Source: Levilactobacillus lindianensis (GTDB lineage Bacteria > Bacillota > Bacilli > Lactobacillales > Lactobacillaceae). Taken from it: a DNA stretch of 64,000 nt. The translations under genes and the position numbers were made by a program. The notes beneath the pieces are model-generated. The model did no database searches and had not been told where the DNA came from. It saw only the letters and a program-made list of their open reading frames with translations. The number at the start of each line of letters is the position of its first letter. The stretch's first letter is position 1. The stretch lies in NCBI RefSeq assembly GCF_003946095.1, contig NZ_RHOD01000008.1, positions 42,939 through 106,938 on the forward strand. The letters run 5' to 3'. Positions 18,528-27,550 of this stretch are shown piece by piece.

Positions 18528-19917
18528 ACAGGTCTTTGGCTTTGACCACTTTCGAACGGGTCAAGAAGAGACTCTGCGAGACCTCGATTCCGGACAGGAC
18601 GTGTTGGCAGTTCTACCAACCGGCGCGGGTAAGACCTTAATCTATCAGCTTTACGGTTATCGTCACTCGGGTTGTGTCCTGATCGTGTCTCCATTATTAT
18701 CATTGATGAATGATCAAGTAGACCGGATGCACATGGCAGGGTTTCGCCGGGTAGCGGCCATTAACTCGCTAACCGGACGAGACGAACGGCAAGCGATCCT
18801 ACGTCATCTGGGAGATTACCAGTTTCTCTTCATGTCACCAGAGATGCTTTCCCAGCCGACGATGCTCAGTCAGCTTCGTCAGTTAACGCTTAGCCTGTTG
18901 GTTATTGACGAGGCCCACTGTATCGTGCAATGGGGGCCGGACTTTCGCCCAGAATACCTCTTACTGGGGGCGATTCGCGAAAAGTTGGGAATGCCCCGAA
19001 CCTTAATGTTAACGGCCACGGCAGGCAAGACGACTCGACAGGAGATTGCCCATCAGTTACGGTGTCACCCTCAGGTGGTGGCGACGTCCGTGGATCGGCC
19101 GAACATCTTTCTCGATGTGGAAGACGTTGGGGATGGCACGGAAAAGCAGGCTCGCCTGGCCGAGTTAGTGGCAAAGTTGCCGGGGCCAGGAATCGTGTAC
19201 TTTTCTAGCAAGCAGCTCGCCAGTGACATGGCCTTGTGGTTGCAGTCGCAGACGGGCAAGGTCGTTGCCGCTTACCATGCTGGTTTGGACAACGAAGCCC
19301 GGTTCAAGATTCAGCAGCAGTACATGGCTGGTCAGCTGGATCTCATCTGTGCCACCAGTGCATTCGGCATGGGTGTCGATAAGAATGACGTGCGTTATGT
19401 GATTCATTATCATTTGCCGGCAGATATGGAAAGCTATGCCCAGGAGATTGGGCGAGCCGGCCGTGACGGAGAACCGAGTCTGGCGGTTCTGTTGTATGCG
19501 TCGGGGGATGAACAACTTCCCTTAATGTTGGGGCAGGCTAATCGGCCCACAGCGGTCACCGTCCATGACTACTACGCACATCCAGAGGCGTTTGATGTGG
19601 CTGATCCGGGCGTTCATCTGCTGGAATTTTACCGCAATCACGGGATCAGTGAGGCGGCAGTAGTGCGGCTCTTTACCCGCCGTGAACGCGAGCGTAACCG
19701 GGCCCTGGCTCAGATGCTGAGTTATGTCAGAGAGCCCCATTGCCTGCGTCAGAACTGGTTACAGGCCTTCGATGAGCAGGGTTCCCATCATGAGCACTGC
19801 TGTGCCCCTAAGCAGGTGGCACTCGATTTGGCGGCGCTGAATCTACCGGAAACGGCAGTGGCGACAGCCGCAGAACCTGAGATCGCGTGGCGTGACCAGC
19901 TTCGACAGCTATTTTAA
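18502..19917 (+). CDS. recQ: RecQ-family ATP-dependent DNA helicase (RecS type)
   Basis: This 3'-5' DNA helicase unwinds recombination and repair intermediates. The 471-residue protein has Walker A LPTGAGKTL near residue 38, the DEAH box in VIDEAHCIVQWG near residue 136, and motif VI with GRAGRDGEP. After the helicase core a short zinc-binding/RQC-like remnant is seen, with cysteines in EPHCLRQN and HEHCCAP; there is no HRDC domain, so it is the short RecS form and not full-length RecQ. The start is GTG 18502 inside the preceding gene behind AGGGGG. Gene order matches B. subtilis ypbB-recS. Confidence 0.92.
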   Translation: MTALTTSLKQVFGFDHFRTGQEETLRDLDSGQDVLAVLPTGAGKTLIYQLYGYRHSGCVLIVSPLLSLMNDQVDRMHMAGFRRVAAINSLTGRDERQAILRHLGDYQFLFMSPEMLSQPTMLSQLRQLTLSLLVIDEAHCIVQWGPDFRPEYLLLGAIREKLGMPRTLMLTATAGKTTRQEIAHQLRCHPQVVATSVDRPNIFLDVEDVGDGTEKQARLAELVAKLPGPGIVYFSSKQLASDMALWLQSQTGKVVAAYHAGLDNEARFKIQQQYMAGQLDLICATSAFGMGVDKNDVRYVIHYHLPADMESYAQEIGRAGRDGEPSLAVLLYASGDEQLPLMLGQANRPTAVTVHDYYAHPEAFDVADPGVHLLEFYRNHGISEAAVVRLFTRRERERNRALAQMLSYVREPHCLRQNWLQAFDEQGSHHEHCCAPKQVALDLAALNLPETAVATAAEPEIAWRDQLRQLF

Positions 19918-19988
19918 GAAGATTTTAGAGAATTCAGGTTGTCGATATGGTACAATTACGGGTGAAAGTTTTTCTGGGAGGTTAGATG

Positions 19989-20594
19989 ATGAGTCAAAAG
20001 CGTGACGATCAAACACCAAAGGAGCAAGAATCCCATCCATGGGATCAATCGTTTGCCGATGATCGCGACGATCAGGGTAACCTGTCGCGATCAAAGATGC
20101 GGCGGCAGAATCACAGCAACACGATGGTGACGATTATTCTCGTTGCCATTATCATCGTGATTGCGGCGGCCTCACTGGTTTATGGTTTAGCACGACAGAG
20201 CGCGGTTAACCGGCCTGAGAATACGGAGAATGTGGCGACGAGCTCATCTCACTCGTCTAAGGCGGCTAAGCACAAGTCTTCAGCCAGCAAAAAGTCTTCC
20301 TCAACGACCAGTAGTCGCAAGAAGAACTCAACGTCAACGACGACTGCTAGTTCAGCAAAGAAGACTAGCAGTTCTTCGGCTACCCAAGAAAGTCAAGCGG
20401 CTTCATCGTCTAGCAAGACCACGAGTAGCAGTAGTAGTACCACTGCTGGTGCCAAGTACACGACCGTTGAATCTGGCCAAGGTGTTTATCGAGTAGCGAC
20501 CAACGCTGGTATCTCGGTAGACAAGTTGCTGGAACTCAACGGCCTTTCCTCGGGTTCATCATTGTATCCGGGTCAGCGCTTACGGGTTAGATAA
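19989..20594 (+). CDS. Membrane-anchored LysM-domain protein (YpbE-like)
   Basis: The 201-residue protein has a charged cytoplasmic head, one membrane segment at about residues 40-62 (VTIILVAIIIVIAAASLVYG), a long Ser/Thr/Lys-rich linker (about 75-150) and a C-terminal LysM domain with VYRVATNAGISVDKLLELNG and LYPGQRLRVR. LysM binds peptidoglycan, so the protein probably links the membrane to the wall. The gene follows recQ, as ypbE follows recS in B. subtilis. Two ATG codons stand in tandem; the second (19989) has the better distance to GGGAGG. An extended -10 (TGG-TACAAT, about 19948-19956) lies upstream. Confidence 0.85.
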   Translation: MSQKRDDQTPKEQESHPWDQSFADDRDDQGNLSRSKMRRQNHSNTMVTIILVAIIIVIAAASLVYGLARQSAVNRPENTENVATSSSHSSKAAKHKSSASKKSSSTTSSRKKNSTSTTTASSAKKTSSSSATQESQAASSSSKTTSSSSSTTAGAKYTTVESGQGVYRVATNAGISVDKLLELNGLSSGSSLYPGQRLRVR

Positions 20595-20630
20595 GCAAAT
20601 GATTAAAATTGGATAGGGAGCTTGGTTTTC

Positions 20631-21317
20631 ATGGATAAACAAGGTTTGCAAGTCGCAATCGACGGACCAGCATCGGCTGGTAAGAGTACGGTTGCCAAGA
20701 TTGTCGCAACACGTTTTCACTACATTTATTGTGACACCGGGGCGATGTATCGCGCCATCACTTGGAAGGCGTTACAGGCTGGGGTTGCTTTAGATGACGA
20801 GGCGGCTATCAAGAAGCTGTTAGACGGCATCGTGATTCGGTTTGAACCCGGGAAACCCGTACAAAAGGTTTTTGTGGATGATACTGAAGTAACGTTGGCG
20901 ATTCGCCAACCAGATGTCACAAACGCTGTTTCTCAAGTATCCGCACTATCTGCGGTCCGGTCAGAGTTAACGGAACGGCAACGGCAGATCGCTGATGCCG
21001 GGGGCATTGTCATGGATGGGCGCGACATTGGCTCGACCGTTCTTCCCAACGCCGAAGTGAAGATCTTCATGGTAGCGAGCGTCGATGAACGCGCGCAACG
21101 TCGTTTGAAGGATAATGCGGCTAAGGGGATTAACACACCATTGGCGACCCTGAAGTATGAAATTGAGGAGCGGGACCGGAAAGATTCCACTCGGGAAATT
21201 TCACCATTAACCCAGGCAGATGACGCGATTCGGCTTGATACGACGTCGATGTCCATCGAACAAGTTGCCGATCGAATCGCTGAAATTATTCAAGAAAAAG
21301 AATCCCTAGAGAAATAG
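20631..21317 (+). CDS. cmk: Cytidylate kinase
   Basis: The enzyme phosphorylates CMP and dCMP to their diphosphates in pyrimidine salvage. The 228-residue protein has the P-loop [13 protein letters not shown] near residue 10, the CMP-binding [10 protein letters not shown] and the DGRDIG motif near residue 127. ATG 20631 is preferred over the in-frame TTG at 20622, as AGGGAG ends 10 bases before the ATG. It precedes rpsA and der, a conserved order in Firmicutes. Confidence 0.95.
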   Translation: MDKQGLQVAIDGPASAGKSTVAKIVATRFHYIYCDTGAMYRAITWKALQAGVALDDEAAIKKLLDGIVIRFEPGKPVQKVFVDDTEVTLAIRQPDVTNAVSQVSALSAVRSELTERQRQIADAGGIVMDGRDIGSTVLPNAEVKIFMVASVDERAQRRLKDNAAKGINTPLATLKYEIEERDRKDSTREISPLTQADDAIRLDTTSMSIEQVADRIAEIIQEKESLEK

Positions 21318-21390
21318 GCATTTTACTAGCTTTTACTGGCGTAATCGGCTAGAATAGTATATAGAGTTGTCGCAAGGAGGAAAAATTCGC

Positions 21391-22701
21391 ATGAGTGAAA
21401 ATGGCACGAGTCAAAACAATGAAAACAACGATTTATTGAATGCTTTAAACAGCATCGAAACCGTTAAAGTTGGTGACGTTGTTAAGGGTGAAGTCTTAGC
21501 AATTGATGATGACCAACAAGCAATCGTCGGGATTGCCGACACTGGGATTGAAGGGGTGGTTCCTAAGAAGGAATTATCCACTAAGCCAGTCGATGATATT
21601 AATACTGTAATTAAAGTCGGGGACGTTATGGACCTCGTCGTAATTTCTCGCATCGGTACCGATAAGGAAGGCGGCAGTTACTTACTGTCACAACGTCGTT
21701 TGGAAGCCCGTAAGGTTTGGGACGACATCCAAAAGGAATTCGAAGCTGGTCATACGTTGACTGCCCCTGTTACCCAAGTGGTTAAGGGCGGGTTAGTCGT
21801 TGATGCTGGTGTGCGTGGATTCGTTCCTGCATCCATGGTATCCGACCACTTCGTTGAAGATCTTTCTCAATTCAAGGGTCAAACTCTTGAATTTAAGATT
21901 ATCGAAATCGAACCTAGCGAAAACCGTTTAATCTTATCTCACCGTGCAATCGTTGAAAAGGAACGGGCAGCTCAAAAGGCCGAAATCATGGCTAAGTTGA
22001 CCGCCGGCGACATTGTCGAAGGTAAGGTTGCTCGTTTGACCAACTTCGGTGCATTCGTTGACCTTGGTGGCGTTGATGGGTTGGTTCACGTTTCAGAAAT
22101 CGCCTTTGAACGGGTTGAAAAGCCTAGCGATGTCTTGAAGGTGGGTCAAGAAGTTAAGGTTAAGGTCTTGTCTGTAGACCCAGACCGTGACCGGATTTCC
22201 CTTTCCATCAAGCAAACCTTGCCAGAACCTTGGGATGGTATCGAAGAAAAGGCACCACAAGGTAGTGTCTTGGACGGAACTGTTAAGCGTTTGACTAGCT
22301 TTGGGGCCTTCGTTGAAGTCTTCCCTGGCGTTGAAGGTTTAGTTCACATTTCCCAAATTTCTCACCAACACATCGCAACGCCTGCTGACGTTCTGAAGGT
22401 TGGTCAAGAAATCAAGGTTAAGGTCTTGGACGTTCGTCCTGACGACCACCGTTTAGCCTTATCAATCAAGGCTCTTGAAGAAAAGCCACAATCTGGTGAT
22501 GACAGCAATGCTGGCGAACACCGGAGCAGCAGTAACAACAACCGTAGCCGGAACAATGGCGGTAACAACCGTCGTCGTAACGGCCGGAACTCTGCTGAAA
22601 CTTCAACGGCTAACGCCCCAGAAGAAAGCACTGGTTTCTCTTTAGGCGACCTGATTGGTGACAGCTTAAAGAAAGATATGGAAGATAACGAAAACAACTA
22701 A
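21391..22701 (+). CDS. rpsA: 30S ribosomal protein S1 homologue (four S1 domains)
   Basis: This RNA-binding protein of 436 residues has four S1 repeats: VGDVVKGEVLAIDDD, then HTLTAPVTQVVKGGLVVD, AGDIVEGKVARLTNFGAFVD and GSVLDGTVKRLTSFGAFVE. That is the Gram-positive form, shorter than the six-repeat S1 of E. coli; its role in translation initiation is less strict there. The C-terminal tail from about residue 370 is rich in Asn, Arg and Ser and probably unstructured. Codon use is biased towards GAA, AAG and GTT as in pyk, fitting high expression. ATG 21391 follows AAGGAGG (21374-21380); TAGAAT at 21350-21355 could be its -10. Confidence 0.94.
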   Translation: MSENGTSQNNENNDLLNALNSIETVKVGDVVKGEVLAIDDDQQAIVGIADTGIEGVVPKKELSTKPVDDINTVIKVGDVMDLVVISRIGTDKEGGSYLLSQRRLEARKVWDDIQKEFEAGHTLTAPVTQVVKGGLVVDAGVRGFVPASMVSDHFVEDLSQFKGQTLEFKIIEIEPSENRLILSHRAIVEKERAAQKAEIMAKLTAGDIVEGKVARLTNFGAFVDLGGVDGLVHVSEIAFERVEKPSDVLKVGQEVKVKVLSVDPDRDRISLSIKQTLPEPWDGIEEKAPQGSVLDGTVKRLTSFGAFVEVFPGVEGLVHISQISHQHIATPADVLKVGQEIKVKVLDVRPDDHRLALSIKALEEKPQSGDDSNAGEHRSSSNNNRSRNNGGNNRRRNGRNSAETSTANAPEESTGFSLGDLIGDSLKKDMEDNENN

Positions 22702-22717
22702 TACGTTTGGTTGAAAT

Positions 22718-22762
22718 GGGTCTAGAGCGAAACTTTTGTTGGTTTCGTTCCAGACCTTTTTT
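22718..22762 (+). terminator. rpsA terminator
   Basis: GGTCT with AGACC and an inner GCGAAAC with GTTTCG form a long hairpin followed by T residues. Confidence 0.88.
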
Positions 22763-22794
22763 CGTCACTATTTGAAATTAAAGGAGGGATTGTC

Positions 22795-24102
22795 GTGGCA
22801 TTTCCAGTAGTTGCCATTGTCGGCCGCCCCAACGTGGGGAAGTCGACGTTATTCAACCGGATTGCCGGTGAACGCATCTCGATTGTTGAAGATACGCCAG
22901 GTGTCACCCGTGACCGGATTTATGCCGGTGCCGAGTGGCTGGGAACCGAATTCCGGATGATTGATACCGGGGGAATTGACCTCGGTGACGAACCATTCAT
23001 GAGTCAAATTACCCAACAAGCCGAAATCGCGGTTGAAGAAGCCGATGTGATTGTCTTTATCGTGAGTGCCCCTGAGGGTGTGACCGATGCCGACGAAAAA
23101 GTTGCTAAGATCTTGTATCGGGCCGACAAACCAGTTATCCTGGCCGTCAACAAAGCCGATAACCCCGAAGTTCGGGAGTCCATTTACGACTTCTATGCCT
23201 TAGGATTTGGCGATCCATACCCCGTTTCTGGGGTACACGGACTGGGCTTAGGGGACCTGCTTGACGCTGTTGTGAAGGAATTCCCTGACAACAGTGGTGC
23301 GCCCAAAGATGACACGATCCGTTTCAGTCTGATTGGCCGTCCCAATGTTGGGAAGTCGTCTTTGGTGAATGCCATTCTTGGTGAAGACCGGGTGATTGTT
23401 TCCGACATTGCCGGCACCACGCGTGATGCCATCGATACCAAATTTACCGCGGACAAGACGAAGTTTACCATGGTCGATACGGCGGGGATTCGGAAACGTG
23501 GGAAAGTCTACGAAAACACGGAACGCTACAGTGTGATGCGGGCCATGCGCGCCATCGATAACTCTGACGTTGTCTTGATGGTCATGAATGCCGAAGAAGG
23601 GATTCGCGAACAGGACAAACGAGTTGCCGGTTACGCCCATGAGGCGGGACGCGGGATCATTATCCTGGTCAACAAGTGGGATACCTTGAAGAAGGATAAC
23701 CACACGCTGACGGATTTCCAGAACTTGATTAGACTGGAGTTCCAATACCTGAGTTATGCGCCAATTATCTTTGTTTCCGCTAAGACCGGTCAACGACTGG
23801 AACAATTACCAGCGCTGATCAAACGGGTCTCAGAAAACCACAACAAGCGGGTTCAATCATCCACGCTGAACGATGTGGTGATGGATGCCATTGCCGTTAA
23901 TCCAACACCGTCGGATAACGGGAAACGGCTACGGGTTTACTACGCGACGCAGGTCGCCGTGGCCCCACCAACCTTCGTGGTCTTCGTCAACGATCCGAAG
24001 ATGATGCACTTCTCGTACGAACGTTTCTTGGAAAATCAGATTCGGGAACACTTCGATTTCGAAGGGACACCCCTTCATCTGATCGAACGCGCAAGAAAGT
24101 AA
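22795..24102 (+). CDS. der: Ribosome biogenesis GTPase Der (EngA)
   Basis: Der is an essential GTPase in 50S assembly with two tandem G domains. Both are seen in the 435-residue protein: [12 protein letters not shown] and DTPGVTRDR in the first, [23 protein letters not shown] and NKWD in the second, then the KH-like C-terminal domain. The start is GTG 22795, 6 bases after AAGGAGGG (22781-22788). It stands behind the rpsA terminator, so a separate weak promoter is likely. Confidence 0.96.
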   Translation: MAFPVVAIVGRPNVGKSTLFNRIAGERISIVEDTPGVTRDRIYAGAEWLGTEFRMIDTGGIDLGDEPFMSQITQQAEIAVEEADVIVFIVSAPEGVTDADEKVAKILYRADKPVILAVNKADNPEVRESIYDFYALGFGDPYPVSGVHGLGLGDLLDAVVKEFPDNSGAPKDDTIRFSLIGRPNVGKSSLVNAILGEDRVIVSDIAGTTRDAIDTKFTADKTKFTMVDTAGIRKRGKVYENTERYSVMRAMRAIDNSDVVLMVMNAEEGIREQDKRVAGYAHEAGRGIIILVNKWDTLKKDNHTLTDFQNLIRLEFQYLSYAPIIFVSAKTGQRLEQLPALIKRVSENHNKRVQSSTLNDVVMDAIAVNPTPSDNGKRLRVYYATQVAVAPPTFVVFVNDPKMMHFSYERFLENQIREHFDFEGTPLHLIERARK

Positions 24103-24201
24103 GACAAAGGGCCTTAGACCGGCTCTAAGGGGGATTTTGGTGAGTTTTCACCGAAAACTCTTAATATTCGACGTTTTATTACTAAAAAATGCCGTTATCC
24201 C

Positions 24202-24230
24202 TTGTCATATAAGGCTTCCTGTGCTATCTT
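24202..24230 (+). promoter_or_regulatory. hup promoter
   Basis: TTGTCA (24202-24207), 17-bp spacer, and an extended -10 TGC-TATCTT (24222-24230). It leaves a leader of about 100 nt before hup, in which ATGATC and GATCAT-like short repeats occur but no clear switch structure. Confidence 0.7.
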
Positions 24231-24339
24231 TGATTAAGAAATGATGCGGCTGACCGTATTTGTTTCATCATTTTTGGACCACTCAAAAATGATCTAGATG
24301 GTAATCATCTAATCTTCTTTGCAGGAGGTGAATTCAAAC

Positions 24340-24615
24340 ATGGCAAACAAAGCACAATTGGTTAGCGACGTTGCAACTGCAACTGGTTTAACTAAAAAAG
24401 ACGCAACGGCTGCAGTTGATGCAGTCTTCGATTCTGTCCAAGCAACGTTAGCTAAAGGCGAAAAGGTTCAATTGATCGGCTTTGGTAACTTTGAGGTTCG
24501 TGAACGTGCAGCTCGTAAGGGCCGTAACCCACAAACTGGACAAGAAATCCAAATCCCTGCAAGCAAAGTACCTGCATTCAAGCCAGGTAAAGCTTTAAAG
24601 GATGCTGTTAAATAA
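24340..24615 (+). CDS. hup: DNA-binding protein HU
   Basis: HU is the main nucleoid protein and bends DNA without sequence preference. The 91-residue protein has the full HU fold with the conserved [20 protein letters not shown] beta-arm stretch and the [14 protein letters not shown] end. ATG 24340 follows AGGAGGTG by 9 bases. The highly biased codons indicate strong expression. It stands alone between a good promoter and a terminator, as usual. Confidence 0.97.
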   Translation: MANKAQLVSDVATATGLTKKDATAAVDAVFDSVQATLAKGEKVQLIGFGNFEVRERAARKGRNPQTGQEIQIPASKVPAFKPGKALKDAVK

Positions 24616-24641
24616 TGACTCTTCATTATTTAATCGGTAAA

Positions 24642-24675
24642 GGACCAGGTCGACTCTTGTCGGTCTGGTTTTTTA
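24642..24675 (+). terminator. hup terminator
   Basis: ACCAGGTCGA (24644-24653) pairs with TCGGTCTGGT (24660-24669, two G-T pairs), followed by T residues. Confidence 0.9.
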
Positions 24676-24710
24676 TTACCCAAAATTTGCGCTGGACTGA
24701 GTGTTTATGG

Positions 24711-24739
24711 TTTCCATGTTTGCTGGGATTGCGTATAAT
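24711..24739 (+). promoter_or_regulatory. Promoter of the TPR-protein gene
   Basis: TTTCCA (24711-24716), 17-bp spacer, and consensus TATAAT (24734-24739). Confidence 0.7.
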
Positions 24740-24829
24740 TAAATGCGTTGTGAATTTTAGTGAATTTAACGAAATAGGGGTGGCTGTGACAGGGCTGCAC
24801 CTAATGAGCAGATTAAATGGAGGCGGGTT

Positions 24830-26092
24830 ATGAGTTACGCACAAACGGCACTTGACCAATTGGAAAAGGGGCAGCTTGAGGATTTTAAGAAGCAGTATGC
24901 CTTGTCGCTACGCCATGACGACGATGATACCCTGTTTAGTTTGGCGGAGGAACTCTACTCACTGGGTTTCTTGAACCAGTCGCGGCGAATCTACGAGAAG
25001 CTGCTGAAGAAGTACCCGGACGAAGATGAATTGCGGACCAACCTAGCGGATATTGCCATCGATGAAGACAAGAATGATGAGGCCCTGGACTACTTGAACC
25101 AAGTCAATCCGGATTCCCCAGCCTATGTGGAATCTTTGATGGTTGCGGCCGACTTGTATCAGACCCAAGAACTCTTTGAGGTGAGTGAGCAGAAGCTCCT
25201 GACGGCTAAAAAATTAGCGCCGGACGAGCCTGTGATCACCTTTGCCTTGGCCGAGTTGTACTTTACCATGCGCGAGTTCCGGAAGGCCATTCCTTTATAC
25301 CTTGACCTGATCACCAGCGGAACGACGACACTTTCTCAGGTGAACCTGGTTGAACGTTTGGGTGTGGCCTATGCCAATGCGGGTCGTTTTGAACAGGCGA
25401 TCGGCTATCTTAAACAGATTCATCCGGGCGATATGACCCCGGACGTCAAATTTGAAACGGCGTTTACCTACCTCCAGCTGAAGGAACGGACGACAGCAAT
25501 CACCTTATTTGACGAACTGAAGGACAGTGATCCTCATTACACCTCACTCTATCCTTATCTGGGACAGGCACTGGAGGATGAGAACCGGCTTCCTGAGGCC
25601 CTGAAGAGCCTCCAGGAAGGTTTAGGTGTCGACCAGTATAACGAGAAGCTTTGGCTCCAGGCGGCGCATGTGGCGACGAAATTGGACGATGAGAAGCTTG
25701 CGGAACGTTACCTGAAGAAGGGACACGAACTGGATAGCGAGGATTTAGGAGCCGTGATTCAGCTCAGTAATCTCTACGTCAAGCAGGAACGTTGGGACGA
25801 GAATGCCGAACTGGCCAAGCCATATCTGGCGAGTGAGGATGCCGACCCACAACTGTACTGGAACCTGGCAGTGACGGCGCAGCACCAAGAGGACTACGAT
25901 GCGGCGAGAAAGTACTACGATGCCGCGACACCATTCTTTATGGACCAGGCTGACTTCTTAAAACCAGTCATCTACTTCTACCGTGAAGAAGGGGCCACTG
26001 ACCAAGTGGTAAAGTTGCTAACGGCTTACCTGAAGGTTGTGCCAGATGATGAAGAGATGGCGCTAATGCTAGAGGGTTATCAGGAAGATTAA
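24830..26092 (+). CDS. Tetratricopeptide repeat protein (YpiA-like)
   Basis: The 420-residue cytoplasmic protein is built almost entirely of TPR-type helix pairs, for example LYSLGFLNQSRRIYEKLLKKYP, LAELYFTMREFRKAIPLYLDL and LGVAYANAGRFEQAIGYLKQI (each seen as a 34-residue unit). TPR arrays act as protein-binding scaffolds; no enzymatic motif is present. It resembles B. subtilis YpiA in length and in standing after the hup gene. The ATG at 24830 follows GGAGG. It has its own promoter and terminator. Specific partners are unknown. Confidence 0.8.
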   Translation: MSYAQTALDQLEKGQLEDFKKQYALSLRHDDDDTLFSLAEELYSLGFLNQSRRIYEKLLKKYPDEDELRTNLADIAIDEDKNDEALDYLNQVNPDSPAYVESLMVAADLYQTQELFEVSEQKLLTAKKLAPDEPVITFALAELYFTMREFRKAIPLYLDLITSGTTTLSQVNLVERLGVAYANAGRFEQAIGYLKQIHPGDMTPDVKFETAFTYLQLKERTTAITLFDELKDSDPHYTSLYPYLGQALEDENRLPEALKSLQEGLGVDQYNEKLWLQAAHVATKLDDEKLAERYLKKGHELDSEDLGAVIQLSNLYVKQERWDENAELAKPYLASEDADPQLYWNLAVTAQHQEDYDAARKYYDAATPFFMDQADFLKPVIYFYREEGATDQVVKLLTAYLKVVPDDEEMALMLEGYQED

Positions 26093-26101
26093 CACACGAG
26101 G

Positions 26102-26128
26102 AAGGTGACCACGGGGTCATCTTTTTTA
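26102..26128 (+). terminator. Terminator of the TPR-protein gene
   Basis: AGGTGACC pairs with GGTCATCT (one G-T pair), loop ACGG region, followed by TTTTTT. Confidence 0.88.
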
Positions 26129-26330
26129 ATAAGTTAGAACACAATAATTACTTTAACTTATAACATTCTTCGAATCACAACCGCAAAACCCGCGGTTGCA
26201 ACCCCTAGTCAACAATCAATTCAGTTCGTCCAAAAGGACGCCGTCTTTGAATTCAATTCTGCGGCCGAATCTGTTAGACTGGCATATAGAGCATTACCGA
26301 CTACTATCGGCTGGAAAGGTGACGGAAAAC

Positions 26331-27524
26331 ATGCAATTGAACCACTTACCACAGGAATTCGAGCTGGCACGGCCCGTCTTACAAACCATCGAGCACGCGG
26401 GCTACGAGGCCTACTTCGTTGGTGGCAGTGTCCGTGACACTATTTTAGGGAAACCTATTCACGACGTTGACATCGCCACCAGTGCCTATCCCAACGAGAT
26501 TAAGGGGCTCTTTCACCGCACCGTCGATACCGGTATCGAACACGGAACGGTTATGATTTTAGACCACGGAACCGGCTATGAAACCACAACTTTCCGGTCG
26601 GAATCAACCTATACCGACTTCCGACGACCGGACCAGGTAACCTTCGTTCGTTCCTTAGAAGAAGACCTCAAGCGGCGGGACTTTACCATCAACGCCCTGG
26701 CAATGAGGGAGGATGGCGAAATCATCGATCTTTTTGATGGCCTCAACGACCTGAAGACCCATCAGATTCGGGCGGTGGGCAATCCTCAGGAACGGTTCCA
26801 CGAAGACGCCTTACGCATGATGCGGGCCGTTCGTTTCGCTAGTCAACTCGACTTTACCATTGTCGAACCGACGTTAACGGCCATCACCGATCATGCCGAG
26901 CTACTCGCCAAGATTGCCGTTGAACGCACTCAGATGGAGCTACTCAAGCTCTTCACCGGTCAGACACCGCAACGCGGTCTGAAACCATTCATGGCGACGG
27001 GCTTATGGAAACATTGTCCTGACTTTGCGGTGCACGAGGACGCGTTAAACGATCTGACTCAACGTCTGACCCAGGGGGTAAGTGATGCGGAGACAGCCTG
27101 GACACTACTGGCAACGCAGTTCGACCTGGCAGCCGCCGCCATCTCCCCATTTCTGAAGCACTGGAAGACGGCCAACCAGACCATCGCCACCGTTCAAAAC
27201 GCCAGCCAGACGGCACAACACCTCCGCCAAGGCGCGCTCAATGCCTGGCAGCTTTACCAAGGTGGGGCTAATTTAACGCGGGCCAACGAGGTCGCCGTCA
27301 TTCTCGGCGCCCCTGATCGCCAGGCTGAATTGACCCAAGCCTATGCCGCACTACCGATTCATGATAAAAAACAATTGGCCGTGACTGGCCGCGATCTCAT
27401 CAAAGCCGGGATTCAACCCGGACCACAGTTGGGGGCAACCCTCGGCGATCTCGAATTCCAAGTCGTCACGGGACAGTTGCCCAACGACGCCTCCGCGCTA
27501 ATTCATCAAATCACCACCAACTGA
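26331..27524 (+). CDS. cca: CCA tRNA nucleotidyltransferase
   Basis: This enzyme adds or repairs the 3'-CCA end of tRNAs. The 397-residue protein is the usual length for the bacterial class II type. It has GGSVRD near residue 28, the catalytic DVDIATSA with two aspartates, and the NTP-recognition region RRDFTINALAM with EDALRMMRAVRFA further on. I chose ATG 26331, where the conserved family start lies; the longer reading from 26196 has a non-conserved N-terminus. The ribosome binding site (AAAGGTGA) is modest. It appears to share a transcript with the ABC-F gene 26 bp downstream. Confidence 0.95.
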   Translation: MQLNHLPQEFELARPVLQTIEHAGYEAYFVGGSVRDTILGKPIHDVDIATSAYPNEIKGLFHRTVDTGIEHGTVMILDHGTGYETTTFRSESTYTDFRRPDQVTFVRSLEEDLKRRDFTINALAMREDGEIIDLFDGLNDLKTHQIRAVGNPQERFHEDALRMMRAVRFASQLDFTIVEPTLTAITDHAELLAKIAVERTQMELLKLFTGQTPQRGLKPFMATGLWKHCPDFAVHEDALNDLTQRLTQGVSDAETAWTLLATQFDLAAAAISPFLKHWKTANQTIATVQNASQTAQHLRQGALNAWQLYQGGANLTRANEVAVILGAPDRQAELTQAYAALPIHDKKQLAVTGRDLIKAGIQPGPQLGATLGDLEFQVVTGQLPNDASALIHQITTN

Positions 27525-27550
27525 ATCTAAACTAAGAGAGTGAAGACAGT

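Noticed and set aside
20230..20496. An 88-codon frame inside the LysM-protein gene
   Set aside because: Frame-shifted shadow of the Ser-rich linker.
24112..24130. Hairpin CCTTAGA/TCTAAGG after der
   Set aside because: It could end the der transcript but the stem is 7 bp and followed by GGGATTTTGG, so I did not call it a terminator.
24615..24833. A 72-codon frame after hup
   Set aside because: It runs through the hup terminator and the next promoter and has no ribosome binding site.
26178..26198. Inverted repeat CAACCGC/GCGGTTG between the TPR gene and cca
   Set aside because: Only 7 bp per arm and no T tract after it; probably chance or a minor structure.
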